This document shows positions 11,037 to 20,453 of a stretch of DNA of 64,000 nt, in pieces. Each line of letters begins with the position of its first letter. The first letter of the stretch is position 1. The position numbers and the translations under genes are program-made. Origin of the DNA: Septoria linicola (taxonomy: Eukaryota; Ascomycota; Dothideomycetes; Mycosphaerellales; Mycosphaerellaceae); NCBI GenBank assembly GCA_024114885.1, contig CP099427.1, positions 682,001 to 746,000 of the forward strand, read 5' to 3'. Below the pieces are notes generated by a model. The model saw only the letters and a list, made by a program, of their open reading frames with translations, was not told the DNA's origin and ran no database searches.

Positions 11037-12128
11037 ATGCCGCCTGGATCGCCTGAGAAGAATGCCATGGAGCCATTCGTCGTTGATGTGGGAAATGGCG
11101 ACCTGGTCAGTGGTCTCAAGTCATTCCCACTCAAGCCAGAAGACACGAGGCGATCGAGCAAAGGCACGCCGCTCATTGTATGTCTGCACGGCAGCTCTTA
11201 TAGTGCTCGTTACTTCGATGCGCATGAACACTACTCAATACGGAACATTTCAGCACAACTTTCCATCCCAGTAATAGCAATCAACCGACCAGGGTACCAG
11301 CAGACGCCTGAGCTTGGCAGAACCACAAACACGGGCTCCGACACGCACCTTCAGAATGAGGCCCTGTGGCTGCACCGGCTAGTACTGCCTATGCTATGGC
11401 GAGCCTATGGACCACCCTTAGGCGCAACATCCATCGTCCTTATGGGTCATGGTATAGGCGGAGCAGTGGCGCTCATCACATCTTCGCTGTCGTGCACAGA
11501 CACACCAGCTGAGCGGACCTACCCACTTGCCGGTCTTATCCTCACGGGCATGGGAATACGGCAGGTGATGGAGCTCAACGAAGATGCCATGAGGAATGAG
11601 CCACCGTTCGACGCCAATGGTCAGCCAATCTACCAGCGCTGGAACCTGGGACCAAAGACCAAGCTCATGCTAAATTCTGCTCTGGGACAGTCACCTCTCG
11701 AGACCATCAAAGCACACGAAACCATCTCCTGTCCTGGCCTCACATCGGAAACCCTCGACTTCAATCACCCAGACAACTACCCTCGCTATTGGCGAAGCAT
11801 GGCAGCACAGATTGATGTCCCCATCATGTACTTCCTGGCGGACATGGACCTATTGTGGGATGCGAGCATAGAGAGGATTACAGACTTCACTTCAGCCTTT
11901 CTCAGCGCACCCAGAGTGGAAAGTGGGATATTGAGAGGTGCCGGTCACTGCATCGAGTTGAGCTGGTTAGGACCATGTTGGTACTTGCGTTGCGCAGGAT
12001 TCGCGACGTGTTGCGCCGTGGAGAAGGTCACACTCGACGGGTTCAAAGATGGAAGCTTCACACCGCCGATGGAGAGAACGAGTCTAAGCACTGTCGTTGA
12101 AAGGAATAGCGAGGTCTCGGAAGCATGA
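11037..12128 (+). CDS. Alpha/beta hydrolase-fold protein lacking the nucleophile serine
   Basis: 363 residues from the ATG at 11037. The frame is open upstream to 11001 without an ATG, so a short upstream exon is possible. The fold is shown by LIVCLHGSSYSARYFD (oxyanion strand), VIAINRPGY, and VLMGHGIGGAVAL at the nucleophile elbow, with late acid-bearing (YFLADMDLLWD) and histidine (GAGHCIEL, His304) segments. In the expected G-x-S-x-G motif, position 139 is glycine (codon GGT at 11451), so the usual serine nucleophile is absent. It may be a non-catalytic or altered-chemistry member of a fungal hydrolase family. The reading frame is otherwise intact. Confidence 0.85.
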   Translation: MPPGSPEKNAMEPFVVDVGNGDLVSGLKSFPLKPEDTRRSSKGTPLIVCLHGSSYSARYFDAHEHYSIRNISAQLSIPVIAINRPGYQQTPELGRTTNTGSDTHLQNEALWLHRLVLPMLWRAYGPPLGATSIVLMGHGIGGAVALITSSLSCTDTPAERTYPLAGLILTGMGIRQVMELNEDAMRNEPPFDANGQPIYQRWNLGPKTKLMLNSALGQSPLETIKAHETISCPGLTSETLDFNHPDNYPRYWRSMAAQIDVPIMYFLADMDLLWDASIERITDFTSAFLSAPRVESGILRGAGHCIELSWLGPCWYLRCAGFATCCAVEKVTLDGFKDGSFTPPMERTSLSTVVERNSEVSEA

Positions 12129-12480
12129 GTTGGTGGTCATACATTTGGGGCACGTTTGTACAAAGGCCCGATGGGTACTCGCAGGACGAGTAACCTTGGT
12201 ACATAGAATAATGTAATACGCTTTCGAACTCTAGCCAGCGGTAGCTGGGCACCACGTGGACAAAACCATTGAGGCGAGCTCACAGTATCCATACGATACA
12301 TGGCGCAGACACCCATGCCTGGTACATAATCGTCACACGGATAGCCGACCGCAGACCGAATGCGCAAGCTTTCAGCTTCCAACGCCTCTTGATCCGGCCT
12401 AAGCTCGAAGTAAACGGCGTAGTCAAGATGCAAAAGAAGAGATGCCGCGGCTGGGTTGGAAAGTCGACTTCCAAGCCAAC
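12129..12480. other. Intergenic, tandem same-strand genes
   Basis: 3' flank of the hydrolase gene and promoter of the secreted protein at 12481. No further feature seen. Confidence 0.5.
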
Positions 12481-13184
12481 ATGATAGTGTCCACTATCAT
12501 GGCCATCAGCTTGTTACTCTCCGCAAGCCTCGCCGAACCTCCCGACAAAGAACGAAGTCACATCTGGCTCACACCCTGGACCGACAATGCTTGCCAAGGC
12601 GTGCCCGGCCATGCACCAGGAAGGGCAGGAACGAACTCAACCAGACGTTCTACCCTCAAAGCCGTACACCTTGTCGAGAGCTGGAAAGATGGCGGTCATT
12701 GCGAAAGCTGGAAAGAGTCCTGGAATTCTTTCTCGTCTTTCTCATATACGATTGGCAGGGGTAAGATTGGTGGCGGAATAATCGAAGATAAAGTGCCCGC
12801 AAACCACGAGGGAAGAGGGTCGGATGAGAAGAACGCCAGGATGTGTATACTCGAGTTCTACCAGGGGATGAAGTGCGGCACGAGACAGCCGAAACTGCTA
12901 GGTGGATGGGAGGAGCAGAAGCCGATTATGGTGATCTTGAATGTGAGTAACTATGAATTCCACACACTTTGTCGTCTCCGAATTCAGGAGGAGTCCACGG
13001 CACTAGACGTCCAGATCCGCTGACGGCGTGACAGGCAATATCATCGCAGTACGGGAACCTAGACAAATGTCACCGTTTGCACGAACTGACCAAACACAAC
13101 GCTAGAAGCGTCTTCTTCGACTGTCGGACTACCTGGATCTCGGACTACACTGTGCCTCATCTGGGTGGCGAGAACACGAACTAA
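12481..13184 (+). CDS. Small secreted cysteine protein
   Basis: Exons 12481..12942 and 13035..13184 give 203 residues. The donor is GTGAGT, the branch point GCTGAC lies close to the acceptor GACAG, and the frame is kept. An in-frame ATG at 12442 exists, but starting at 12481 puts a signal peptide (about 18 residues, hydrophobic core ISLLLSASLA) at the N terminus. The core CILEFYQGMKCG matches the secreted protein at 5305 (CSIEVYEHDFCG) in spacing and hydrophobic pattern. Function unknown; exported protein. Confidence 0.8.
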
Positions 13185-13298
13185 TGCGTATCTTCCGCAC
13201 GATCTAAAAAAGCCAAGCTATGCGACCTCATCACTTCTGAGACACGTATAAGAACACCAAGCCACCACACTTCTTGTACTCGAATTCAACGCAGCCTC

Positions 13299-13744
13299 TC
13301 ACGACCCGCGCAATGCAAGAACGATGCTGACCATCGAAGACGAGTCGACACCGTACTGCAATCCCAAGTCAGCAAGAGCGAGTCGGGCCTGCAAGCGAGA
13401 AGCAACTTACAAATGCCAATGGCCTTTCGTTCTTAATTATCATCTTCGTCCTCCCACTCCTCGCAGAAGATCAATCTACCCTGATAGATGAGCCGTTGCT
13501 GAGATGGTGGGATACCCTCGTGCTCCTCGATCAAACGAGACACTTCTCGCAGAGTAGTGGTAGATTTGACGGGCACGAATATGATCTTTTGTGTGAGAGT
13601 TCGTAATCGAAGGTGGAAGCCATCATTGGCATTTGAATCGAGGGCTGTATCTTCACGCGAACAGTCGCCGTCGTCGGCCTGAATTTCGATCGACATCTTG
13701 AGGGAAGGCCGCTGTGACGACGTGGAGAAGTGTGCAGAGACCAA
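13299..13744 (-). pseudogene. Ubiquitin-like protein, frame interrupted
   Basis: Starting at 13744 or 13696, the first exon encodes a beta-grasp half like ubiquitin residues 1-47: LRLRTLTQKIIFVPVKS, then REVSRLIEEHEGIPPSQQRLIYQGRLI. The matching second half is YGVDSSSMVSIVLALRGS at 13355..13299, after a clean 55-nt intron (GTAAGT, TGCTGAC, TTGCAG; 13410..13356). Ubiquitin's ending aligns directly (YNIQKESTLHLVLRLRGG). The exon before that intron ends ERPLAF in a frame one base off from the first half, and a TAA lies in the first frame at about 13437. One extra base between about 13440 and 13480 would explain this; I found no intron that would. The end is RGS rather than a diglycine, so conjugation is not expected. 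Confidence 0.65.
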
Positions 13745-13868
13745 ATTCCAGACTGTGTCTGGTTCAGTGATCCGAAGGCAAGAGATTTGTGAGAGGCCGA
13801 CATGGCAAACATCTGCAACGCCTCGAAGGAGCTGGCACGATGACTATGCCGATCAGAACACTCGAGCC

Positions 13869-14675
13869 TCACCCACCAACATTGCTCTGTGGCCGTCTAG
13901 CTGTGCTCCAGAAGCCATCCTCCTTGCTACGATCCAGCAACACCCACGTAACAAAAAATGCCAAAATCGCCACTCTCCTCGCCGCTCCCGGCTCCTCACT
14001 CAGGTCCGCAAGATCGTCCGGCAGTAGAGTCTCAATGTCCAGACTGACTCGGTCCAGACTTTTCAGCCTCGTAGTCGTCCCCATCAGAATCTCAATCGGT
14101 ATACTCGCCACCGGCACACTCTCCCCGTCTCGTCCAGCAACATAATCATACATTGCCTTCACAATAACTCGGTACTCACCCAATTCCTGGCCGCTCAACG
14201 CACATCCCCCCGCCTCCCGCAACGCAATAAACAGATTCCCCGCCATCCTCAGGCAAGCCGCCGCAACACTCACATCAACCCTCGCGTACTCCGTCTCTGG
14301 CGCAGCAAGTATCGTTGACACAAGGTCACCCATCACAGGGCTGATACCCTCAGGAAAATTCTGTTCATGATCCGGAATATCAAAAGTCTCTCGATTGAAC
14401 TCGGGAGAAGTGAGTGTGCGAAAGACTGTAGTTTCGAGGCTTTCGCGCTGGAAGAGAGTGGCTCGACAAGTTGGGCATGTGGTGGGGAGGGAGCTGCTGG
14501 TGAGCTAGGATTTCAGGCATTCGAGGTCGAAAGTGTGAGAGCATTGTCTGAGTTGGATGGGGGAGGTATAGCTGCAGCGGCAGATGAGGCAGAGATCTGA
14601 GGCTGAGGGAGTGGTAGATTCGGTGCCGTTGGCGAGGAATGCTTCCACTGTCTGCTTGGGTTCAATGGAGGACAT
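13869..14675 (-). pseudogene. RING-finger protein with premature stop inside the RING
   Basis: A 269-codon frame from the ATG at 14675 to the stop at 13869 has a single internal TAG (14507..14505, codon 57). Before it is the RING start (CLICRC at residues 29-34, CSHTFDLECLK at 45-55); after it come LTSSSLPTTCPTCR and about 190 more in-frame residues. In RING proteins the interrupted position is usually tryptophan, so TGG to TAG is the simplest explanation. The fifth zinc ligand is Asp50 rather than Cys or His. RING proteins are E3 ubiquitin ligases. The gene is 125-172 bp upstream of the ubiquitin-like gene on the same strand. A sequencing error is possible. Confidence 0.75.
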
Positions 14676-15155
14676 ATCGGAACGTTCTTGTTAGCGCATG
14701 TTGTATTTAGACTCTGTCGCTCGAAATCTCTTATGATATGCGTGTAGTCTTGCTTTGCACATCATAGTATGTGGCTACCAGGTCCATTGCCAAAGGCCTG
14801 ATCACGGTACCATGTCGAGCACAAACAACCATGATAGACTCTTGGCACGTGTAGCGGTCATGGTCCGAGGGCTCCGGCCGCGCAGGCGCTGACGACGATG
14901 TTGCAGCACGTCCCATGCATCAGCAGAAGTGGTAAGTCGCCTTTTGAATCATTAGTCAATTGACATCGCCAACAGCCATTCGCGAGTCATCTGAGGAGAG
15001 GTGGCACAAGGATCTAGTCGAACATTATTCTTCTGTCGCTATTGGATGCTCTTTCGTCTATCGTTGATGCAGCCTGGTATCTGTGATGCAACTCCAACAA
15101 CGCCATCGCAGTGTAGCGAACCCTAGCACAAAGGAGAAATTCACAATCAAAAGAT
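14676..15155. other. Intergenic, nothing recognised
   Basis: Promoter side of the RING gene and 3' flank of the monooxygenase gene. No open frame with a domain. Confidence 0.5.
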
Positions 15156-16698
15156 TTAGGCACGAACCCACTCGGCGCCAGTCTTGACATCGCCAAACCA
15201 TGCCATGAAGATATCCCTGAAATAGTTGCTCCTTGGAAGCCACTGACCACGGTCACCAGCCTTGGGCACAGCGTCCTTGCCCTTTTGCACATATGTACTG
15301 TTGAGGCGAAGGATGTTTGCCTCCTTGACGTTCTCCCTGTCCCAGGCTGTTCGTCGTGGGATAATCTCCACGGCATTCTCCTTCTTCATCTTGTTCAAGA
15401 TACGCGTGGTCATTTGTGCGGTAGCGTCGGCTCCGAGTGTCCATGAAGCGTCGACGTAGCCGACCACGAAGGCGGTGTTGGGCAGATCCTCGATCATGAT
15501 GCCCTTCCAGACGAACTTTTCTGGGATGTTGAATGGCTTGCCGTCCACAGTCACCTTCATGCCGCCTGCGAAGGAGAGCTTGAGGCCAGTGGCTGTAACA
15601 ATGATGTCTGGGTGCAGCTCTTGTCCGCTCTCCAGCTGGATGGTATCCTCTGTGATGTTCTTGATGCTGCCTGTTGCCACACTCGATGTTCCTGCCCGCA
15701 AGCTCTTGAAGAAGTCGGCGTCTGGGCACATGCACATACGCTGCTCCCATGGGTAGTACTTCGGCGTGAAGTGAGGGTCGCGTGGGATCGATGAAGGCAA
15801 TTGCTTTGCGGTGATCGTGTGCATCAGGTTTCGTGCAGCCTTTGGAGCCATTGCTGAGTATGTGGTCATGATCAGAGGCATGATGATCCACTTCAGACGA
15901 ATAAGGCTGTGCTGAATGAATGGTGCCCAGCCGAACATCGCTCGTAGGAGCTTCTCTGTTTTGTCTTCTGAAGGCACGGCAAGAACGTAGGTGGGCGATC
16001 GCTGCAGCATAGTAACGTGCTTGGCCGTCTTTGCCATCACTGGCAATACGGTAATCGCTGTAGCACCAGAGCCGACAACGACGACATCCTTGTTGGTGTA
16101 GTCGAGATCCTTTGGCCAGAATTGGGGATGGATGACTTGGCCCTTGAAGTTGTCGATACCTGGAATCTCGGCCTTCATAGGAGCGTGGTAATCGTAGTAG
16201 CCAGTGCAGAGCAACATGAATCTGCCCTTGAAGGTCTTTTCCTCCGATCCATTGGCAACGACGTCCAGCTCCCACGTCTTCGACGAAGAGGAGTATCTCG
16301 CACCATTGACTTGGTGGTTGAACTTAATCTTCTTGTCAATGTTGTACATTTCTGCGGAAGTCTTCAGGTAGTCCTTGATCAAGCCACCCTGCGCAATGGC
16401 CTCTGATGCCTCCCATGGTCGCCACGGAAAGCCGAATGTGTAGAGATCAGAGTCGGAACGGATTCCTGCTGGCTGTTAGTATGGATTCGAGCATTTGCGA
16501 TTCAGTTCGGCTTGGCTTACCAGGATAGTTGAACAGACTCCAGGTACCGCCAAGCTCGTGTCGTGCCTCGAGAATGCAGTAGCTGAGATGAGGATTGCGC
16601 TCCTGGAGGCGGTAGCCAAAGTTGATGCCTGAGATACCGGCTCCAATGACGAGAACATCATAGTTGTTCTCGCCCTTCTCCAGTGGTTGCCACGCCAT
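15156..16698 (-). CDS. Flavin monooxygenase of Baeyer-Villiger (EthA-like) type
   Basis: Two exons, 16698..16521 and 16465..15156, give 495 residues. The intron has GTAAGC and CAG and restores the FAD-domain motif NYPGIRSDSDLYTFGF across the junction. The FAD-binding Rossmann motif is VLVIGAGISG (about residue 16), followed by ELGGTW. The class fingerprint FxGxxxHxxxWP is present as FKGQVIHPQFWP, and the NADPH Rossmann motif is VVVGSGATA. The enzyme would use FAD, NADPH and O2 to insert oxygen next to a ketone or oxidise a soft nucleophile; the substrate is unknown. Reading frame intact. No signal peptide; a cytosolic or peripheral enzyme is likely. Confidence 0.9.
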
Positions 16699-17395
16699 AT
16701 TGTTGACTTTTGAGGATTTGCAACGTCTTCGTGTTGGTAGAAACAGCTATGATCGTTGAAGTCGCGAAAGGTCAACGCTTGCCCAAGACACAAAGAGGCA
16801 CGCGATGGGATATATGGTCCTCGACGTCACGAGAAACCGTCCTAGCTTGTGCAACAGAAAGTCTACTCCCTCTTTGAGATGCCTCGGTCCAGGGTGCGAG
16901 TGCCCGTCCGCCAATCACAAGCATGAATTTGCATACACAAACGCGCCACCCTCTCCGCAATCGGATTTCTTGTTGCCCGCCAACTCCAGACATGTACAAT
17001 TTATACCGAGGCGATCTTCGTGCTCCATTTATGAAAGCGCGTTCGATACCTTGTCGAGAGCTCATCTCAAGTCTGGGGATGTCGCTCGGCGTGGGCCGGG
17101 CGCGGGAACGATCTATCGAATGGGTGGCTGTCTCTAACTACTCCGGGAATCGAGCCCGATCTTTGTTGCGCTCCGCGCGTCCCGCGCGCCTTTATATGCT
17201 TCTTGATATGGATCTCTCAAGGCTTCAGCATTCTTGCCTTGGCCTCGGACCGACAGAGAAGAGGAGCAGTGTCGTAGAATGCGACACGAACTTCTGGTGC
17301 ATGAATGAGAGCGAGGATAAGAGAAAGTGATCATGGGTATCATTGCTGCTGAATACTGCAACTGGAAGCAATCGCACTGTCGTTGTCTAAGGCCG
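16699..17395. other. Intergenic, monooxygenase promoter side
   Basis: No gene found. A TCGATTC-containing stem on the minus strand near 17145 resembles a tRNA T-arm, but no acceptor or D-arm partner is present. Confidence 0.5.
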
Positions 17396-17820
17396 TTACG
17401 TTGCCAAAGAGGCAACTAGAGCATCCAAGGCGGAGCTCTGCGTCGATGCGTTCGCTGGGGCCACGAAAGGACCAGCCCATTTCACACTCAGCTCATTCTT
17501 AGTGTTCCAATTGTTCGTCCATATGCTATTGGCGTTGGTGTCGAGGAAGCTCGCGTACCTGGTTTGTGGGCTGGCCTTCTGCAAAATCTGGAGGTTCCTG
17601 ACAAAGACACCTTTGAATTGGGCACCATCTTGACCACATTTTGGCTCACACGGATCAGTCAAGATGCCAGTCGGGGCGAGCTTCGCAATCGCAGCGTCAG
17701 CAATCTTCTGAGCTGTGACAATAAGAGTCTTGTTGCGAGTGGCCCTGCTGAGTTCCACGAGACCACCCAGAATCACGCCTTGGTTGTACGACCAGACAGT
17801 GCCTTTGTTGTTCTTGCAAG
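17396..17820 (-). pseudogene. GH76 alpha-1,6-mannanase, C-terminal remnant
   Basis: About 140 codons match the C-terminal third of a family 76 glycoside hydrolase: TCKNNKGTVWSYNQGVILGGL, then ILTDPCEPKCGQDGAQFKGVF and RYASFLDTNANSIW. These enzymes act on mannan chains and cell-wall glycoproteins outside the cell and are normally about 400-480 residues. The N-terminal two thirds and the signal peptide are missing. Homology stops at about 17815-17822, exactly where plus-strand MFS coding sequence begins, so the gene was cut by a deletion or rearrangement. The remaining frame is open to a normal stop. Confidence 0.8.
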
Positions 17821-18859
17821 TCTTCTGGCAGCTTTGCTTATCGGCTACATCCGTCTGACAGTCGGACCTGGTGGCGTGCTGATCTCTGGTGCGTTGGTTC
17901 AGCTGTTCGCCCAGATCCTCAGATTCTGGACTCCGCCCTTTGGATTACTGGCATTCTCGTTCTTTCCCGTATGCCTGGGCCAAGGCCTACAAGACTCGCA
18001 AGCGAACACTTTCGTTTCCATGATTGACAAGGCACATCGGTGGCTTGGCGTGATACACGGCAGCTATGCCATCGGCGGTCTATGCGGGCCTATGATAGCA
18101 TCGGCAATAGCCGCCAACTTCAACGGCAACTGGGCAGCTTTCTACTATGTGCCTATGGGTATTGGCGCTTTGAACCTGGCACTTTGCAGCTACGCCTTTT
18201 GGGACGAGGTGGAAATCAACAAAGCAGAATCCACACCCGAGCAGCGCCGGAGTAGAATTGCTCTCGTCGAGCTCAAGGGCGCTATGAAACAGAAGCATGT
18301 GTGGTTGTTGAGTCTGTTCTTCTTCCTCTACATCGGAGCAGCACTTACCATGGGAGGCTGGATAGTGGAGTTTCTGGTCGTTGTGCGAGGCGGCGACTTG
18401 TCAAGAGTTAGCTACATCGGTGCAGCGTTCATGGGCGGGACAGCACTGGGACGGTCCCTCCTTGCCGAGCCTACCTTCCGCCTCGGCGAGAAACGCATGA
18501 CACTGCTGTACACGATCATCTGTTTGGCTCTCCAGATCGTGTTCTGGCGAGTACAGAATATCGTGGCCAACGCTGTCATCGTCTGCATCATGGGCTTCTC
18601 TCTCGGACCGTTCTTCGCTACTGGTTTTTCCATCGCCTCGAAGCTGATACCGAAAGAATTTCAGCAGTCTGGACTAGCATTGATGTTCGTCATGGCACAA
18701 GCAGGAGGTGCCATCTTTCCTGCCATTACCGGAGTCATCGCGGCTCAGTCGGGTGTCTCGACACTGCAGCCTATCTTGGTTGGCATCCTTGCCGCGCTTG
18801 CTTTGAGCTGGATCATGGTACCAAGTCCTGAGAAGCGTGCTATTCTGAGAGGAGTGTAG
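17816..18859 (+). pseudogene. MFS transporter lacking its N-terminal end
   Basis: The frame from about 17816 to 18859 encodes about 11 membrane segments of a major facilitator protein (FGLLAFSFFPVCLGQGLQDSQ, HGSYAIGGLCGPMIA, LGPFFATGFSIASKLIP, LALMFVMAQAGGAIFPAITG). It resembles the fungal BSC6/fucose-permease-like group. The start codon, cytosolic N terminus and first membrane segment are absent. Upstream the same frame is only the antisense of the GH76 remnant. A read-through start inside that region cannot be excluded, but a normal product is unlikely. Confidence 0.8.
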
Positions 18860-19072
18860 CATGCCGGACCATTCACTCGCGACGTCCAAGTCGAGGAATT
18901 GCCTCATGCCGAGCAAATAACGCAGCATGAACACCCGATGAGAGCTGGGACTCAATTGCTAGATGCTTCTCAAGATCACCTAAAGCTTCTCTCGCACCGC
19001 TAGCTAATCATGCTTCCCTTCCCACAGCCATCCTCCACATCAACTGCATCACCGTCACTTAAAACCCAAGAC

Positions 19073-19390
19073 CTAGAACCAGCCACCATGACCCCACCGC
19101 TGCCTTGCCGCACCACGCGGATTCTGCATGCCCATAAACGCCTGCCGCATGCCAGGCGTCGAGCGACCCGTGTTGTAGTCGTAAATCAGCTGCGAACAAC
19201 ATGTCAGTCCGTCCACTTTCCCAACTCTCTCTCCGTGGGGACAAGACTCACAGTCGGGTTATTCCGATTATCACCATACTGGCGGACCAGACTCTGTCGG
19301 AACATACGGTCTCTCGCATCGATGTTGCTGTGGAAGCCCCCCGGTCGAAGGGCCGCCGTAGCCAGGCATCTGAGTGCGCCAGGGCGGCAT
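19073..19390 (-). CDS. Small conserved-looking protein, frame shifted in a poly-G run
   Basis: Exon 2 (19189..19073) encodes LIYDYNTGRSTPGMRQ and a Gly/Arg-rich tail ending WGHGGWF. Exon 1 ends NIDARDRMFRQSLVRQYGDN..PT at 19252; the 62-nt intron has GTGAGT, GGACTGACA and CGCAG and keeps the frame. Upstream, the frame from the ATG at 19390 reads MPPWRTQMPGYGGPST and switches to the other frame across six consecutive G's (19342..19337). Removing one G gives a continuous 84-residue protein. A homopolymer miscall or a real frameshift would look the same. No function is recognised. Confidence 0.55.
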
Positions 19391-20453
19391 CTTATCTTCG
19401 TTACTGCTAGGCGAATTTCTGGCCTCTGTGGATTTCTTCGATTCTTGTTGGTGTAAGCAGGTTGGTCGTTGCTTTACTGCTTCTCCTCGTTTCACCTGCT
19501 CGAAACTCGATGGAGCAGAAGTCCATGGCGGAGCTACAAGGTTCGTTATATGCATCTTCGATAACGCTCTTCACAATGTGAAGTGAAGCCAAAGCTGTTG
19601 ACTATGTTGATAGTACGAGGTCTGATCGCAGTGAAGACTGCTCGATCACTCTGCGGGCGATATGAACGGAAGCACAGAGCCCGGCTTCTCATCACAGCCC
19701 GATGAATGACCCCCTTCTGACTTTCTTCGTCCCCATGCGCACGCCCTGGCTTCCCGACAACACATCAGCAGTCTGTGAACAGAGCGGCCAAGACACGCGC
19801 TCGTTAATGAACAAATGGTATCGCAGCATACACCAAGAACGTACCAAGCTCCAGCGTAGCACAGCAAAGCATGTCTCATCGAGAGGGAGCTATCTCATGA
19901 TCAAGCCATGGCATGATGCAAATCGAACAAACTCCTCTGCTCCATGGCATGGTCTGAGCAGCTGCTGACCAGCTAGCTAGCCGCGAAAGGTGCGAGGAGA
20001 GCGAGTACTCGAAAGTTCAGCGTGAGCTGCTGGTCTAGAACAAGCGCCTTTTTCTTGCACTGGAACTAAAGTCGTCTGCATGTATACTTGCAGCAGCCTC
20101 GAGTCATGTCAGCTGTGTCTCTGCATTGATGACCGGTCGTCCTCCAAGCAAGCGGGAGATCACGATAGCGGGTGGTCTGGGAAGAAATGACAGTGCTCTG
20201 CAACGGGTATTGATCAATACACTAATATCTGTCTTCATTCACTCATTCATACAACAAAAACCAACACACAATACTGGGCGACCTATCTGCGGCCATGCTT
20301 TCTGCCATCTTTCCCACGCTATGCAACAAAAATGATTACAACAATTCACTGCAAATTGCAATGTTTAAACCCGGAAGGCTGTCGATCCGACTGCAGTCCT
20401 GATTGCCACTTTCTTTCCGTGCTGTTCAGCAGGACTCTCAAGACCTGCGGTTT
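19391..20453. other. Intergenic, nothing recognised
   Basis: Possible leader of the small gene at 19390 and the 3' flank of the membrane protein gene. No domain-bearing frame. Confidence 0.5.

Noticed and set aside
15253..16275. Long alternative minus-strand frame of 340 codons
   Set aside because: Shadow of the flavin monooxygenase in another frame; Arg/His/Gln-rich composition and no domain.
17130..17175. tRNA-like T-arm on the minus strand
   Set aside because: The stem-loop matches, but no acceptor partner, anticodon arm or D-arm is found at the right distance.
17564..17815. In-frame N-terminal extension of the MFS frame
   Set aside because: It is exactly the antisense of the GH76 remnant and has no membrane-protein character.
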